The position numbers were made by a program, and so were the translations under genes. From assembly GCF_002224125.1 (NCBI RefSeq), contig NZ_NCSM01000058.1, forward strand, positions 59,459 to 123,458: a stretch of DNA of 64,000 nucleotides. Reading direction: 5' to 3'. The stretch comes from Streptomyces sp. NBS 14/10. Its GTDB lineage: Bacteria; Actinomycetota; Actinomycetes; Streptomycetales; Streptomycetaceae. Shown one piece after another: positions 8,759-18,071 of the stretch (its first letter is position 1; every line of letters starts with the position of its first letter). Below the pieces are notes generated by a model that saw only the letters and a program-made list of their open reading frames with translations, searched no databases and had not been told where the DNA came from.

Positions 8759-9958
8759 GTGGCCGACGAGCAGGACCAGCAGGGCGAGCAGAACCGGCAG
8801 CAAGGCGCGGAAGGACGAGCAAGCGCGCAGGGCGGGCGAGAGCCCCAGGGTGAGCAGGGCGGTGCGCAGAGGCACGGCGTCTATGCCACACCCCGGGGAA
8901 GCGCTCCCATTCCGCTGTCGGTGCTGGACCTGGCGACCGTCGGCAGCGGGCTGACCGCCGCCCAGGCGCTGCGGAGCACCGTGGAGCTCGCCAAGCTCAC
9001 CGAGCGGCGGGGCTTCCACCGGTTCTGGGTGGCCGAGCACCACTCCATGCCCGGCGTCGCCAGCTCCTCCCCGGCGGTGATCCTGGCCCACCTGGCCGCG
9101 CATACGGAGCGGATCCGGCTCGGTTCCGGCGGGGTCATGCTGCCCAACCACGCGCCGCTCGTCATCGCCGAGCAGTTCGGGACGCTGGAGGCCCTGGCGC
9201 CCGGGCGGGTGGACCTGGGGCTGGGGCGGGCGCCGGGGACCGACGGGGCCACGGCCGCCGCGCTGCGCCGCACCGAGCGGCTGAACGAGGGCGCCGACGA
9301 CTTCCCGCAGCAGCTCGCCGAACTGCTTCGGTTCCTCGACGACGACTTCCCGGACGGTCACCGCTATGCGCGCATCCACGCCGTCCCCGGGCCGGTGCAG
9401 GGCACGGCGCCCGGCGGGGTGCAGTCCGCCGACCGTCCCTCGGTGTGGCTGCTGGGGTCCAGCGGCTTCAGCGCCCGGCTCGCCGGGGCGCTCGGCCTGC
9501 CGTTCTCCTTCGCCCACCACTTCTCCGCGGCGAACACCGTCCCCGCGCTCGACCTCTACCGCCAGTCCTTCCGGCCGTCCGCGATCCTCGACCGGCCGTA
9601 CGCCTCGATCGGGGTCTCGGCGTTCGCGGCCGAGGACGAGAAGGAGGCGCGCCGCCAGGTGCTCACCGGTGCGCTGTCGATGGTGCGGCTGCGCACCGGG
9701 CGGCCCGGTCTGATACCGACCCCCGAGGAGGCGGAGGCGCATGAGTTCAATGTCATCGAGGAGGACTTCGTCGACAGCTGGCTGACCAACGTCGTGTACG
9801 GCACCCCGGACGCGGTGCGCGAGGGGCTTGACGGGCTGATCAAGCGGACCGGTGTGGACGAGATCAAGATAACGGCCAACGTCCATGGCCCCGAGGCCAA
9901 GCTGCGCTCGTACGAGCTGATCGCCGACGCCTACGATCTGCCGACGGCCACAGCCTGA
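8759..9958 (+). CDS. LLM-class flavin-dependent oxidoreductase (luciferase-like)
   Basis: A 399-residue flavin monooxygenase-like protein of the bacterial luciferase superfamily, probably using FMNH2 or F420. The core begins near residue 50 ([13 protein letters not shown]) and contains [11 protein letters not shown] and [10 protein letters not shown], typical of the MsnO8 subfamily. The first 40 residues are Gln/Gly/Glu-rich and may be a disordered extension or an over-long start; the GTG at 8759 is used, but a start nearer residue 40 is possible. The gene follows the EutA-like pair on the same strand after 113 nt. Confidence 0.78.
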   Translation: MADEQDQQGEQNRQQGAEGRASAQGGREPQGEQGGAQRHGVYATPRGSAPIPLSVLDLATVGSGLTAAQALRSTVELAKLTERRGFHRFWVAEHHSMPGVASSSPAVILAHLAAHTERIRLGSGGVMLPNHAPLVIAEQFGTLEALAPGRVDLGLGRAPGTDGATAAALRRTERLNEGADDFPQQLAELLRFLDDDFPDGHRYARIHAVPGPVQGTAPGGVQSADRPSVWLLGSSGFSARLAGALGLPFSFAHHFSAANTVPALDLYRQSFRPSAILDRPYASIGVSAFAAEDEKEARRQVLTGALSMVRLRTGRPGLIPTPEEAEAHEFNVIEEDFVDSWLTNVVYGTPDAVREGLDGLIKRTGVDEIKITANVHGPEAKLRSYELIADAYDLPTATA

Positions 9959-10003
9959 CCGACGCTCACCCCTGCTTCACTCCTTACCGCGCGACTTCAC
10001 CGC

Positions 10004-11836
10004 TTACTGCGCGCTCGTGGCCGCCGGATGGCCGCCGATCATGGCGGAGATACGGTCCGGCGGCACCGGGCGGGAGTAGAACCAGCCCTGTCCGGTGTCG
10101 CAGCCGATCCGGGCCAGTCGCTCCGCCTGCTCGGCGCTCTCCACGCATTCGGCGGTCACCGTGAGCCCGAGCCGGTGCGCGAGCTCGACGAGCGCCTGGA
10201 CGATCGTTTCGTCTGCCGGGTTCGGGTGTTCCTCCGCCCGGAACCCCTGGACGAACGATCCGTCGAGCTTGAGCGTGGAGACGGGGAGCCGGCTCAGATA
10301 GGCGAGGTTGGAGTAGCCGGTGCCGAAGTCGTCGATGGCGATGGCCACCCCCATCTCGCTGAGTTGCAGCAGCGCCTGCAGCGGCCGCCCCGCCGAGCCC
10401 ATCACGGCGGACTCGGTCAGCTCCAACTGCAGCAGATGCGGTGGCAGTCCGGTCTCGGCGAGGATCGAGCCGACCTCCGCGACCAGATCCGAGTCCCAGA
10501 CCTGGCGGACCGCCACATTGACGCTGACGATCAGCGGGTTGAGGGGGTGGGCCAACTGCCACTCGCGAGCCTGGCGGCAGGCCGTCCGCAGCACCCAGCG
10601 CCCCAGGGGGACGATCGCGCCGTTCTCCTCCGCCAGCGAGATGAACCGATTCGGCGACAGCCTGCCGAATCGCGGATGCTCCCAGCGCACCAGCGCTTCC
10701 ACGCCCTTCACCACGCCGTCGACCAACCCGACCAGCGGCTGGTAGTCGAGCACGAACTCCTCCCGCTCGACCGCCGGACGCAGCGTGCTGGACAGCGCCT
10801 GCCGGGTCATCCGGTGGGCGTTGCGCTCCGGGTCGAAGAGTGTCCAGCGCGCCTTGCCGTCCTCCTTGGCCCAGTACAGCGTGGTGTCCGCGGCCTGCAT
10901 CAGCCACGTGGTGTGCGTCCCGGCGGCGGGCCGCTCCACCACCCCGATGCTGGCCGACACCGACAGCCGCTGTCCGGCCACGTCGAACGGCCGCTGCAAC
11001 GCCGCCAGTACCGACCTGGCCAGTTCGCACAGCTGCTCCGTACCGGTGGAGTCCCGGACCAGCAGGGCGAACTCGTCGCCGCCGAGCCGCGCCACCAGAT
11101 GGCCGTCGGGCGCGGCGCATTCGGTGAGCCGCTGGGCGACCGCGCCGAGCAGCCGGTCTCCGACGCGGTGGCCGAGCGTGTCGTTGATGGCTTTGAAGCC
11201 GTCGAGGTCGAGGTAGCACAGCCCGATCCGCCCGGTGCCGCCCCGGTCGTATGCGGCGGCCTCCAGCGCGGAGGCCAGCTGCTCGAAGAAGAGATTGCGG
11301 TTGGGCAGCCGGGTCACCGGATCGTGCATCTGCAGATGGCGCAGCCGCCCCTGTAGATCGCGCCGCTCGCTGACGTCGGCCATCGACACCAGCACACTGC
11401 AGCTGTCCGGCACCGGCTCGACGGTGATCTCCGCCCACAGGGCATGGCCATCGGGGCGTTGCAGCCGACGGGTGCAGCACAGCCGCCCGCGGCGGCCGTG
11501 CAACACATCGCGGTACTCGCTCCAGGCGCGCGGATCCTCGCGCAGATCGGCCAGGTCCGCGGCGTTGCGCGCGATCAGCCGGGCCGGTTCGGCGCCCAGC
11601 AGCGCGCCGAGCGCGGGGTTGGCGTCGAGCACTATGCCCTCGCGGTTGATGACGGCCATGGCGAGCCGCGCCGCGTTGAACGCGGCGCGGTAGTCACTCG
11701 GCGCGGTGCCGGGCGGTGGCGTGCCGCCGGGCGGCCCGGCGCTGGGCGCCGCGTTACGTTCCGTGATCGTTGGCAGAGTCGCGCCGGGCGCGCGGCCCTG
11801 GCCGTCAGGGGATCCGCTCACCGCTCGCTCCCGCAT
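10004..11836 (-). CDS. PAS-GGDEF-EAL protein (putative c-di-GMP cyclase/phosphodiesterase)
   Basis: A 610-residue cytoplasmic signalling protein. An N-terminal PAS domain (about 50-155, ANPALGALLG) is followed by a GGDEF domain with an intact active-site motif (RLGGDEFAL) and an EAL domain with EALVRW and DDFGTGYS. It could both make and break cyclic di-GMP, which controls development in Streptomyces. No membrane segment is seen, so the PAS domain probably senses a cytoplasmic ligand or redox state. ATG 11836 is preceded by GAGACGAG; a start 14 codons upstream is also open. Monocistronic, divergent from the M6 protease. Confidence 0.85.
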   Translation of the reverse strand: MRERAVSGSPDGQGRAPGATLPTITERNAAPSAGPPGGTPPPGTAPSDYRAAFNAARLAMAVINREGIVLDANPALGALLGAEPARLIARNAADLADLREDPRAWSEYRDVLHGRRGRLCCTRRLQRPDGHALWAEITVEPVPDSCSVLVSMADVSERRDLQGRLRHLQMHDPVTRLPNRNLFFEQLASALEAAAYDRGGTGRIGLCYLDLDGFKAINDTLGHRVGDRLLGAVAQRLTECAAPDGHLVARLGGDEFALLVRDSTGTEQLCELARSVLAALQRPFDVAGQRLSVSASIGVVERPAAGTHTTWLMQAADTTLYWAKEDGKARWTLFDPERNAHRMTRQALSSTLRPAVEREEFVLDYQPLVGLVDGVVKGVEALVRWEHPRFGRLSPNRFISLAEENGAIVPLGRWVLRTACRQAREWQLAHPLNPLIVSVNVAVRQVWDSDLVAEVGSILAETGLPPHLLQLELTESAVMGSAGRPLQALLQLSEMGVAIAIDDFGTGYSNLAYLSRLPVSTLKLDGSFVQGFRAEEHPNPADETIVQALVELAHRLGLTVTAECVESAEQAERLARIGCDTGQGWFYSRPVPPDRISAMIGGHPAATSAQ

Positions 11837-12190
11837 GGCGCTCGTCTCGTACAGGTCTGTCGTACACATCTTGTGCATGTCTCACACCGGGTGCCGGGCG
11901 GGCCCTGAATGCCTGCCCGAATAGGGAGTCCCCGCTGGAAATGTGCCGATCATAGAGGCTCATGCTCCGGCCGTTCCAACCATGCGATCGCGACCATCGT
12001 TGCCTTGTACATGTGTTTGGTCGTATCTGTTCGACTCTGCACGGACCCACTGCCCTCACGACCGACTGTGACCGTCTGTTACGTACCCGCATCGGGGCCG
12101 GTTCACTCGACTGGGCCAGCCGAACAGGGCGTACCGCACACATCCGCCTGAGGGTGGATGGGGTGGTCGGTCTAGGTCTGGGAGGTCGAC
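11837..12190. promoter_or_regulatory. Divergent promoter region
   Basis: About 350 bp without a supported gene between the c-di-GMP gene and the M6 protease. It is richer in A/T than its neighbours around 11860-12060 and likely holds both promoters. No clear operator was identified. Confidence 0.4.
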
Positions 12191-13504
12191 ATGGCGCGTC
12201 CTCAGCCGCCCGAGGGGGTGGGCCCACTCCCCGCGGGGATGGGCCGACTCCCTGAGGGTGCGGGGCGCCCGCCTCGGCTGCGCCGTACCGGGGCCGTGCT
12301 CACCTCCCTCAGCGCCATGATCGCCACCACCGTGGTGTCCGGCCCCGCCTTCGCGGCGGGCGCGGGCGGGCCGTGCACGCTCGAACGCACCGGGGCGCAC
12401 CACTCCGAGGGCGTGGACTCCTGGAACGCCGGCTACCCCCGCCCCGTCCGCACGCTCCACGCGGCCATGGTCTTCCTTTCCTTCCCGGACGCCACGCCCA
12501 AGGTGACCCCGCGACGGCTGGCCGCCGATCACATCCCCGCGACCACGGCATTCTTCCGGCGCGCCTCATACGGGCAGTTCAGGCTGCGGGTGCACGCCGC
12601 GAAGCGATGGATCACCATGCCCGAGGCGTCCACCTCGTACGACATAAAGCGCGACTGGAACGCCGGGCGGCGGGCCGCGTATCTGCGCGACGCCATCGCC
12701 GCCGCCGACCCCTCGATCGACTTCGGCCGCTATGACGTCGTCTACCTCGTCGCCGACCCGGACGCCCCAGGTGTGGACGCCGACGCCACAAAAGTGGTCA
12801 ACTTCGAGCAGCCGCTGCGCGCCGACGGCGTCGAGCTGCGTCGGCTCGTGACCGTATTCGAGAACCACCCGCCGGACCGCAATGTGCTGGCCCATGAGAC
12901 CGGCCATGTCTTCGACCTCCCCGACCTCTACCACCGGCCGAAGAGCTCCGATGGCGAGGGCGACTGGGACACCTATGTCGGCGACTGGGACCTGATGGGC
13001 AGCCAATTCGGGCTGGCACCCGACCCCTTCGGGTGGCACAAATGGAAGCTCGGATGGTTGCGCCCGCGCCAGGTCCAATGTGTGCGCGCCCCCGGCGGAA
13101 CCCTGCACACCCTCGAACCCGTCGACGCGCCCATGGCGGGCGGCAGCCCGGCCGGCGACAGCCGCACCCGCCTCGTCGTGGTGCGCACCGGCGCCACCAC
13201 CGCGCTGGCCATCGAGGCCCGCGGCGCCTACGGCAACGACGCCGCCACCTGCACCGAGGGCGTGCTGATTTACCGCGTGCGCAATGACACCGCCTCGGGC
13301 GACGGCCCCATCGAGGTGCTGGACGGCCACCCCGGCAGCGGGGCGTGCTGGAACGAGTCGGTCTACCCCGAACTCGCCGACGCCCCGCTGGGTGTCGGCG
13401 AGACCCTGTCCGTGCGCCAGGACAACGTGCGCGTGAGCGTCACCGGGCGCACCACGGGCGGCGGCTGGACCGTAAAGGTCGACCGCAAGCCCCAGCCGAC
13501 CTGA
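12191..13504 (+). CDS. Secreted M6 family metalloprotease
   Basis: A 437-residue protein. A basic N-terminus leads to a hydrophobic signal segment (TGAVLTSLSAMIATTVVSG) with probable cleavage after AFAA near residue 57, so it is exported. The zinc motif HETGH is at 235-239, followed by DLPDLYH, as in immune inhibitor A/M6 peptidases. A C-terminal beta-rich part probably stabilises the protein. The start ATG is preceded by GGGAGGTCGAC. A typical extracellular Streptomyces protease for growth on protein or developmental turnover. Monocistronic and followed by an intergenic palindrome. Confidence 0.85.
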   Translation: MARPQPPEGVGPLPAGMGRLPEGAGRPPRLRRTGAVLTSLSAMIATTVVSGPAFAAGAGGPCTLERTGAHHSEGVDSWNAGYPRPVRTLHAAMVFLSFPDATPKVTPRRLAADHIPATTAFFRRASYGQFRLRVHAAKRWITMPEASTSYDIKRDWNAGRRAAYLRDAIAAADPSIDFGRYDVVYLVADPDAPGVDADATKVVNFEQPLRADGVELRRLVTVFENHPPDRNVLAHETGHVFDLPDLYHRPKSSDGEGDWDTYVGDWDLMGSQFGLAPDPFGWHKWKLGWLRPRQVQCVRAPGGTLHTLEPVDAPMAGGSPAGDSRTRLVVVRTGATTALAIEARGAYGNDAATCTEGVLIYRVRNDTASGDGPIEVLDGHPGSGACWNESVYPELADAPLGVGETLSVRQDNVRVSVTGRTTGGGWTVKVDRKPQPT

Positions 13505-13514
13505 TCTGGCGGCC

Positions 13515-13545
13515 GGGGGCACCTCCCAGCGGTAGCTGGGGGAGA
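13515..13545. repeat. Streptomyces-type intergenic palindrome
   Basis: The stretch gggggcacctcccagcgg followed by tagctgggggag forms a hairpin (ctcccagc/gctggg-gag). From memory this motif occurs many times between Streptomyces genes. It sits between convergent genes and may act as a terminator. Confidence 0.6.
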
Positions 13546-13575
13546 ACCGAGCCTCAAAAAAGGGGGAAACACGAC

Positions 13576-14301
13576 TCACCTGGTGTGGGTGCTCTTCCGG
13601 TACGCGGCCGCCGCATACGCGCCGAACACCGCGAACCACCCCACCAGCACCGCCACCGCCCCGACCGCCGGCAGCGCGCCCTCGGACACATCCCACCCCA
13701 ACTGCGCGAAGCGATTCGTGGGCGTCCACTCGGCGATCGAGCCGAACCAGTCCGGGAAGGCGCTCAGCGGAATCCACAGCCCGCCGATGATGGACAGCCC
13801 CATACTGGCCGCCGTGTTGACCATGCCCGTGCTCTGGGCCGACAGACGGTAGCCGTTGCCAAGGCCCAGCAGCGTGAACGGCAGGGTGCCCAGCCACAAC
13901 ACCGCCACCAGGGCGAGCGCCCGAAGCACCGGCATCCGTACCCCGTTGACCAGGAACCCCGCTCCCATCACCGCCACGATCGACGGCAGCACCACCAGCG
14001 AACCGGTCACCGCCCGCGCCCCCACCACCTCCAGCGGAGTCAGTGGCGTGATCCGCAGCTGCCGCAGCCAGCCGCGCCCCCGGTCCTCCGCCACACCCGT
14101 GCCGTTCGCCAGGGCCGCGCCGAGCGCGCCGTACGCCGCCATCCCGATCATCGCCGCGGTGTCATGGGAGCCCTTGTCGCCGTCATCGCCGCCGACATTG
14201 GTGAAGAGCAGATACATCACCACCGGCAGGGCCACCCCGAAGACCAGAAAGGCCAAGTCACGGGTCATCCTGCGCAGCTCCAACGCGATGGACGTCAGCA
14301 T
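13576..14301 (-). CDS. ABC-2 type transporter permease
   Basis: A 241-residue integral membrane protein with about six hydrophobic spans and an ABC-2 layout (LAFLVFGVALPVVMYLLF at the N-terminus; long spans at about 55-75, 95-125, 135-170 and 215-232). It forms the pore of an exporter with the ATPase encoded immediately upstream. Its ATG overlaps the stop of that gene (TGATG). Substrate unknown; drug or lipid export is typical for this DrrA/DrrB-like pairing. Confidence 0.82.
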   Translation of the reverse strand: MLTSIALELRRMTRDLAFLVFGVALPVVMYLLFTNVGGDDGDKGSHDTAAMIGMAAYGALGAALANGTGVAEDRGRGWLRQLRITPLTPLEVVGARAVTGSLVVLPSIVAVMGAGFLVNGVRMPVLRALALVAVLWLGTLPFTLLGLGNGYRLSAQSTGMVNTAASMGLSIIGGLWIPLSAFPDWFGSIAEWTPTNRFAQLGWDVSEGALPAVGAVAVLVGWFAVFGAYAAAAYRKSTHTR

Positions 14302-15251
14302 CAGACCACCGCCTCCTCTCGCTCGTCCTTGCCGGTGGTGAGAGCGACGAAGGCGTCCTCCAGCCGCGACACCCGCACCTCCAGATTCCGCACATCCCCG
14401 CGCTCGGCGAGCGCCAGCACCGTCGCATCCGATTCGGCGCTGCGCAGATACGCCCGGCCGCGCCGGATCTCGACGCTCGTCACCCCCGGAAGCAGCTCAA
14501 GCCCCTCGGAGGAGCGGTCCCCCAGATCGAAGGCGACGACATTGCCGCCCACCGTCCGCTTGATCTCCTCACCCGTGCCGTCCGCCACCTTGCGGCCCTT
14601 GTCGATCACCACGATCCGGTCGGCGTTGTCATCGGCCTCCTCCAGATAGTGGGTGGAGAACAGGACCGTGTTGCCCCGCGCCGCGTAGGAGTGCATCGCC
14701 GCCCAGAACTCGCGCCTGGCCCCCACGTCCAGCGCAGCCGTCGGCTCGTCCAGCACCACCAGCTCCGGCCCGCCCGCCATGGCGAGCGCGAACCGCAGCC
14801 GCTGCGCCTGCCCGCCGGAGAGCCGGTCGGCCCGCCGCTCCGCGAGCTCGGTCAGCCCTGCCAGCTCCAGGGTCTCGGTGATCGGGAGCGGCCTCGGGTA
14901 GGTGCCGGCCACAAAGGCGATCAGCTCACGGACCGTCACCCGGGTGATCAGCGCACCCTCCTGCAGCATGGCGCCGATCCGCCCCGAGCGGACCGCCGCC
15001 TCCGGCGCGCCGCCGAACAGCCGCACCCGGCCCGAGCTCGGCGGCAGCAGCCCGAGCAGTATGCCGATCGAGGTGGACTTGCCCGCGCCATTGCGGCCGA
15101 GCAGGGCGATCGACTCGCCGCGCCGGATGGTCAGATCGATGCCCTTGACCGCGCGCACCCCGCCGTAGTGCTTCGCCACACCGGCGAACTCCACCACGGG
15201 CGGGTTCGCTGCCACGGGCGGGTCCGCCGCCGTCATCGCTGTACTCGTCAT
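14301..15251 (-). CDS. ABC transporter ATP-binding protein (DrrA/CcmA-like)
   Basis: A 316-residue ATPase: Walker A GRNGAGKST, signature LSGGQAQRLR, Walker B ELVVLDEPTAALD and switch His in STHYLEE. The C-terminal extension of about 80 residues is typical of DrrA-type exporters. ATG 15251 gives a conventional N-terminus; 22 extra codons upstream are possible. It is coupled by a 1-nt overlap with the ABC-2 permease. It lies just outside the biosynthetic region, so a role in self-resistance is possible but unproven. Confidence 0.83.
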   Translation of the reverse strand: MTSTAMTAADPPVAANPPVVEFAGVAKHYGGVRAVKGIDLTIRRGESIALLGRNGAGKSTSIGILLGLLPPSSGRVRLFGGAPEAAVRSGRIGAMLQEGALITRVTVRELIAFVAGTYPRPLPITETLELAGLTELAERRADRLSGGQAQRLRFALAMAGGPELVVLDEPTAALDVGARREFWAAMHSYAARGNTVLFSTHYLEEADDNADRIVVIDKGRKVADGTGEEIKRTVGGNVVAFDLGDRSSEGLELLPGVTSVEIRRGRAYLRSAESDATVLALAERGDVRNLEVRVSRLEDAFVALTTGKDEREEAVV

Positions 15252-15513
15252 GGAGGAAACGCTACGGACCGTGACCGGGTGGCGACAGTGTCGACAGTCC
15301 GCAGTCCGGCAGGACAAATGTCATGGTGCGAGATATGAGCCGCACAGGTTTGGTGCTTGTCCTATGACCTGCCCAAGTTCGAGCCGCTTTCGAGCCGCCG
15401 CCCCGACACTCCCTTCCAGCCGCCGCCTCGCTGCCTCGACACCTCGATGCCCCCTCTACCGAGGCGGCGAGGCGGTGCGGGGCCGGGTCCTGTCAGGCGC
15501 TGGGGAGACGAGA
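15252..15513. promoter_or_regulatory. Divergent promoter region
   Basis: About 260 bp between the ABC exporter genes and the acyl-AMP-ligase-like gene. It contains the moderately AT-rich segment gtcatggtgcgagatatgag near 15320. No gene is supported. It probably carries divergent promoters. Confidence 0.4.
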
Positions 15514-17229
15514 ATGCACCGACATACGAATCTGGCCGAGGCCCTGATGGACCGGGCCATGCTGTGCGCCGCCGACGAGGCGCTGGTGTACCCGGCCGAA
15601 GGCGGTGGCGAACAGCGGATCAGCTACGCCGCCCTCGACGCCCACGCCCGCGCCGTGTCCGCCTGGCTGCGCGCCCGCGACGCGCCCGGCCGCCGGGTGC
15701 TGCTCGCCCTCGACCCCGGCCCGCACGCGGCGGCCGCGCTGCTCGGCTGCCTGTACGCGGGGGCGGTCGCGGTCCCCGTCCCCGCGCCGACCGCCTCCCG
15801 CACCGAGGCGGAGCGCACCGCGGCCATCGCCAAGGACGCGGCCGTGGACCTGGTCCTGACCGAGACCGCACACGCCACGGAGACCTCCCGCAGGCTCTCC
15901 CTCATCGGCCGCACCGGCATCACCTGCCTGGCCGTGGACGGCCTCAGCCCACACGCCCACCCGGCCCCGTACGCCCACCCGGCCCCGTACGCCCCCGCCG
16001 CCCCGTACAACCGCACCGCCCCGCACACCGCTTTCGACGCTCACCCCGCCGCACCCGAGAGCACACCCGCGCGCACCACGCCCGACAGCCTCGCCCTCCT
16101 CGCGTACGACGCCGGTCCGGCCACCGCGCCGCGCGGGGCGCTGATCACCCACGGCAACCTCCTCGCCGCCATGCCCGCCCTGCGCCAGGCGCTGGGCACC
16201 GGCCGCCGCTCCCGGATCGGCGGCTGGCTGCCGCGCCACCACACCCCCGGCCTCATCGGCCAGCTGCTGCACCCGCTGTGGCTCGGCGCCACCGCCGTAC
16301 CCCTGCCCGTACGCCCGCACCTCGCCGACCCCGTGGCCTGGCTGCGCGCCCTCAGCCGCCACGGCATCACCCACACCGTCGCACCCGACACCTGCTACGC
16401 CCGCTGCGCCGCCGAGGCCACCGACGAGCAGCTGGCCGGGCTCGACCTCTCCCGCCTCCGTACGGCGCTCAATGCCGCCGAGCCGGTCTCGGCCGCGACC
16501 ATGGCGGCCTTCCACCGCCGCTGCGCGGCCGCCGGGCTGCGCCCCGGCGCGCTGGTCGCCGGATACGCCCCGGCGCAGGCCGCGCCGTTCCTCACCGCCG
16601 AGGGCCGGGGCCCGGTGCCCGGTCTTGACCTCCGCGTCGTCGACCCGGCGACCCGCCGGCCGCAGCCCGACGGCATGGTCGGTGAGATCTGGGTGCGCGG
16701 CCCCGCCGTGGCCGCCGGCCACTGGGGCCGCTCGCGCGACACCGAGGCCGCGGGCGGGTTTCTGCGCACCGGCGACCTTGGCATCGCGCGGGACGGCGAG
16801 ATCCGGATGACGGGCCGCACCCATGAAGGCGGCCTCGCCGACAGCCTCATGGTGGACGGGATGCCCCTGCATCCACAGGATGTGGAGCGCGAACTGCTGC
16901 GCTGCGGGCGGCCGTTGGGCTCCGCCCGGGTGTTCTGCGCGGGGCCGGGCACCGGGCCCCTGGTGGTGGTCCAGGAGGTCGGTACGGCGGGCGGTTCGCG
17001 CGCCGCGCTCGCCGGGCTGGCCGGGCGGGTACGCGAATGCGTGGCGGAGGAGTTCGGCGCCGCCACGGGCGGGGTGCTGCTGGTCCGCCCCGGTACGGTC
17101 CGCCGCGCCGGATCCCACAAGGTGCCCCGCGCCACGCTCCGCGAGCAGTTTCTACGGGGCGAAGTCCGGCCCCTGTACCAGGACTTCGTCCCCTTGCCGC
17201 GCGAGCCCGCCGCCGGAGGCGTGGTGTGA
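15514..17229 (+). CDS. Acyl-AMP-ligase-like protein with degenerate ATP-binding motif
   Basis: A 571-residue protein related to fatty-acyl-AMP ligases (FAALs), which normally activate acids and load them on carrier proteins. Overall layout is kept: N-terminal TYAAL-like start, AVAVPVPAP region, ITHGNL, and a C-terminal LRTGDLG/GRT region. The phosphate loop is lost: where FAALs have YTSGSTGxPKG this protein has YDAGPATAPRG, and YGLAEAT-like is replaced by YAPAQAAPF. Residues 148-166 contain repeated HPAPYA units. ATG 15514 has GGGGAGACGAG upstream. Its stop overlaps the PPTase start (GTGA). It may be a non-catalytic scaffold or a changed ligase; function unknown. Confidence 0.7.
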   Translation: MHRHTNLAEALMDRAMLCAADEALVYPAEGGGEQRISYAALDAHARAVSAWLRARDAPGRRVLLALDPGPHAAAALLGCLYAGAVAVPVPAPTASRTEAERTAAIAKDAAVDLVLTETAHATETSRRLSLIGRTGITCLAVDGLSPHAHPAPYAHPAPYAPAAPYNRTAPHTAFDAHPAAPESTPARTTPDSLALLAYDAGPATAPRGALITHGNLLAAMPALRQALGTGRRSRIGGWLPRHHTPGLIGQLLHPLWLGATAVPLPVRPHLADPVAWLRALSRHGITHTVAPDTCYARCAAEATDEQLAGLDLSRLRTALNAAEPVSAATMAAFHRRCAAAGLRPGALVAGYAPAQAAPFLTAEGRGPVPGLDLRVVDPATRRPQPDGMVGEIWVRGPAVAAGHWGRSRDTEAAGGFLRTGDLGIARDGEIRMTGRTHEGGLADSLMVDGMPLHPQDVERELLRCGRPLGSARVFCAGPGTGPLVVVQEVGTAGGSRAALAGLAGRVRECVAEEFGAATGGVLLVRPGTVRRAGSHKVPRATLREQFLRGEVRPLYQDFVPLPREPAAGGVV

Positions 17230-18050
17230 CACCCGACGGTCCACCCCCGTCGCCCCTCCCGCTGACCGGGCCCGACGGCCCCTGGAGACCGGTGCGCCAG
17301 GCGTACGCCGCACACGGCCGGGTGGTCGTCCACGGCCGGTGGCGGGAGTGGCTGCCGCTCGACCCCCAGGACCTGGCGCTCGATCAGGACCTGCGCGGGA
17401 TGCTCGACGAACGCGACCGGCGCCGCCTGCGCACCCTGCCCCGCCCGGCGGCCCGCGGACGCTTCGTGGCCTCGAGGCTGCTGCTCAAGCACCTCGTCGC
17501 GGCGGTGTCGGGCACCGCGCCCGAGGCGGTGTGCCTCGCGTACGAGCCGGGCGGACGGCCGTACGCCCGCTGCGCCGGGGCCGGCCGGGTGGAGCTGAGT
17601 CTCAGCCACACCGGGGATCTGCTCGTCGCGGGTGTCAGCCGGCGCGAACGTATCGGGGTGGACGTCGAGGCGTCCGGGCGGCCGATGCGGTACGCCGATG
17701 TGGGCCGGCGGCTGTGCGCCCCCGCCGAGCGCGCGGCGCTGGCCGACCTCGCGGAACCGGAGCGCGAGCGGGGGTTGCTGCGGCTGTGGACGCTGAAGGA
17801 GGCGTACACAAAGGCGCTGGGGTGTGGAATGCGACTGGCGTTCGCCGAATTCGAGTTCGATGCTGTCGTATCGGGCGGTGGATGGCGATTCACTATTTCG
17901 GAAGTTAACGGCGATCATTCGGCGGGAAGTCATTTTATAAGCTCGGTTTGGCGGCAGCACGAGTGTTCGGTGGGCGGATTCGGCCGAGAATTGGTGGAGC
18001 GGCCGAGAAGATTTGGGAATAATCGTATGCGGGTATACGACGGGGGTTGA
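17226..18050 (+). CDS. 4'-phosphopantetheinyl transferase (Sfp-type)
   Basis: A 274-residue Sfp/PptT-type enzyme that transfers the CoA pantetheine arm onto the active Ser of carrier proteins. The metal-binding GVDVE and the later LWTLKEAYTKALG motif are both present. It starts with GTG (17226) in a GTGA overlap with the AMP-ligase-like gene, so the two are coupled. The nearby polyketide ACP (27.6 kb) and second carrier protein (43.6 kb) are natural substrates. The final 60 or so codons are clearly more AT-rich than the body (17830-18050), which may mark a junction or hold the promoter of the response regulator. Confidence 0.88.
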   Translation: MTPDGPPPSPLPLTGPDGPWRPVRQAYAAHGRVVVHGRWREWLPLDPQDLALDQDLRGMLDERDRRRLRTLPRPAARGRFVASRLLLKHLVAAVSGTAPEAVCLAYEPGGRPYARCAGAGRVELSLSHTGDLLVAGVSRRERIGVDVEASGRPMRYADVGRRLCAPAERAALADLAEPERERGLLRLWTLKEAYTKALGCGMRLAFAEFEFDAVVSGGGWRFTISEVNGDHSAGSHFISSVWRQHECSVGGFGRELVERPRRFGNNRMRVYDGG

Positions 18051-18071
18051 GCAGGCAGGGGCAGGGGCGAC

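Noticed and set aside
8327..9886. A 519-codon minus-strand frame across the luciferase-like gene
   Set aside because: Antisense shadow, no recognisable domain; the plus-strand product is a clear LLM oxidoreductase.
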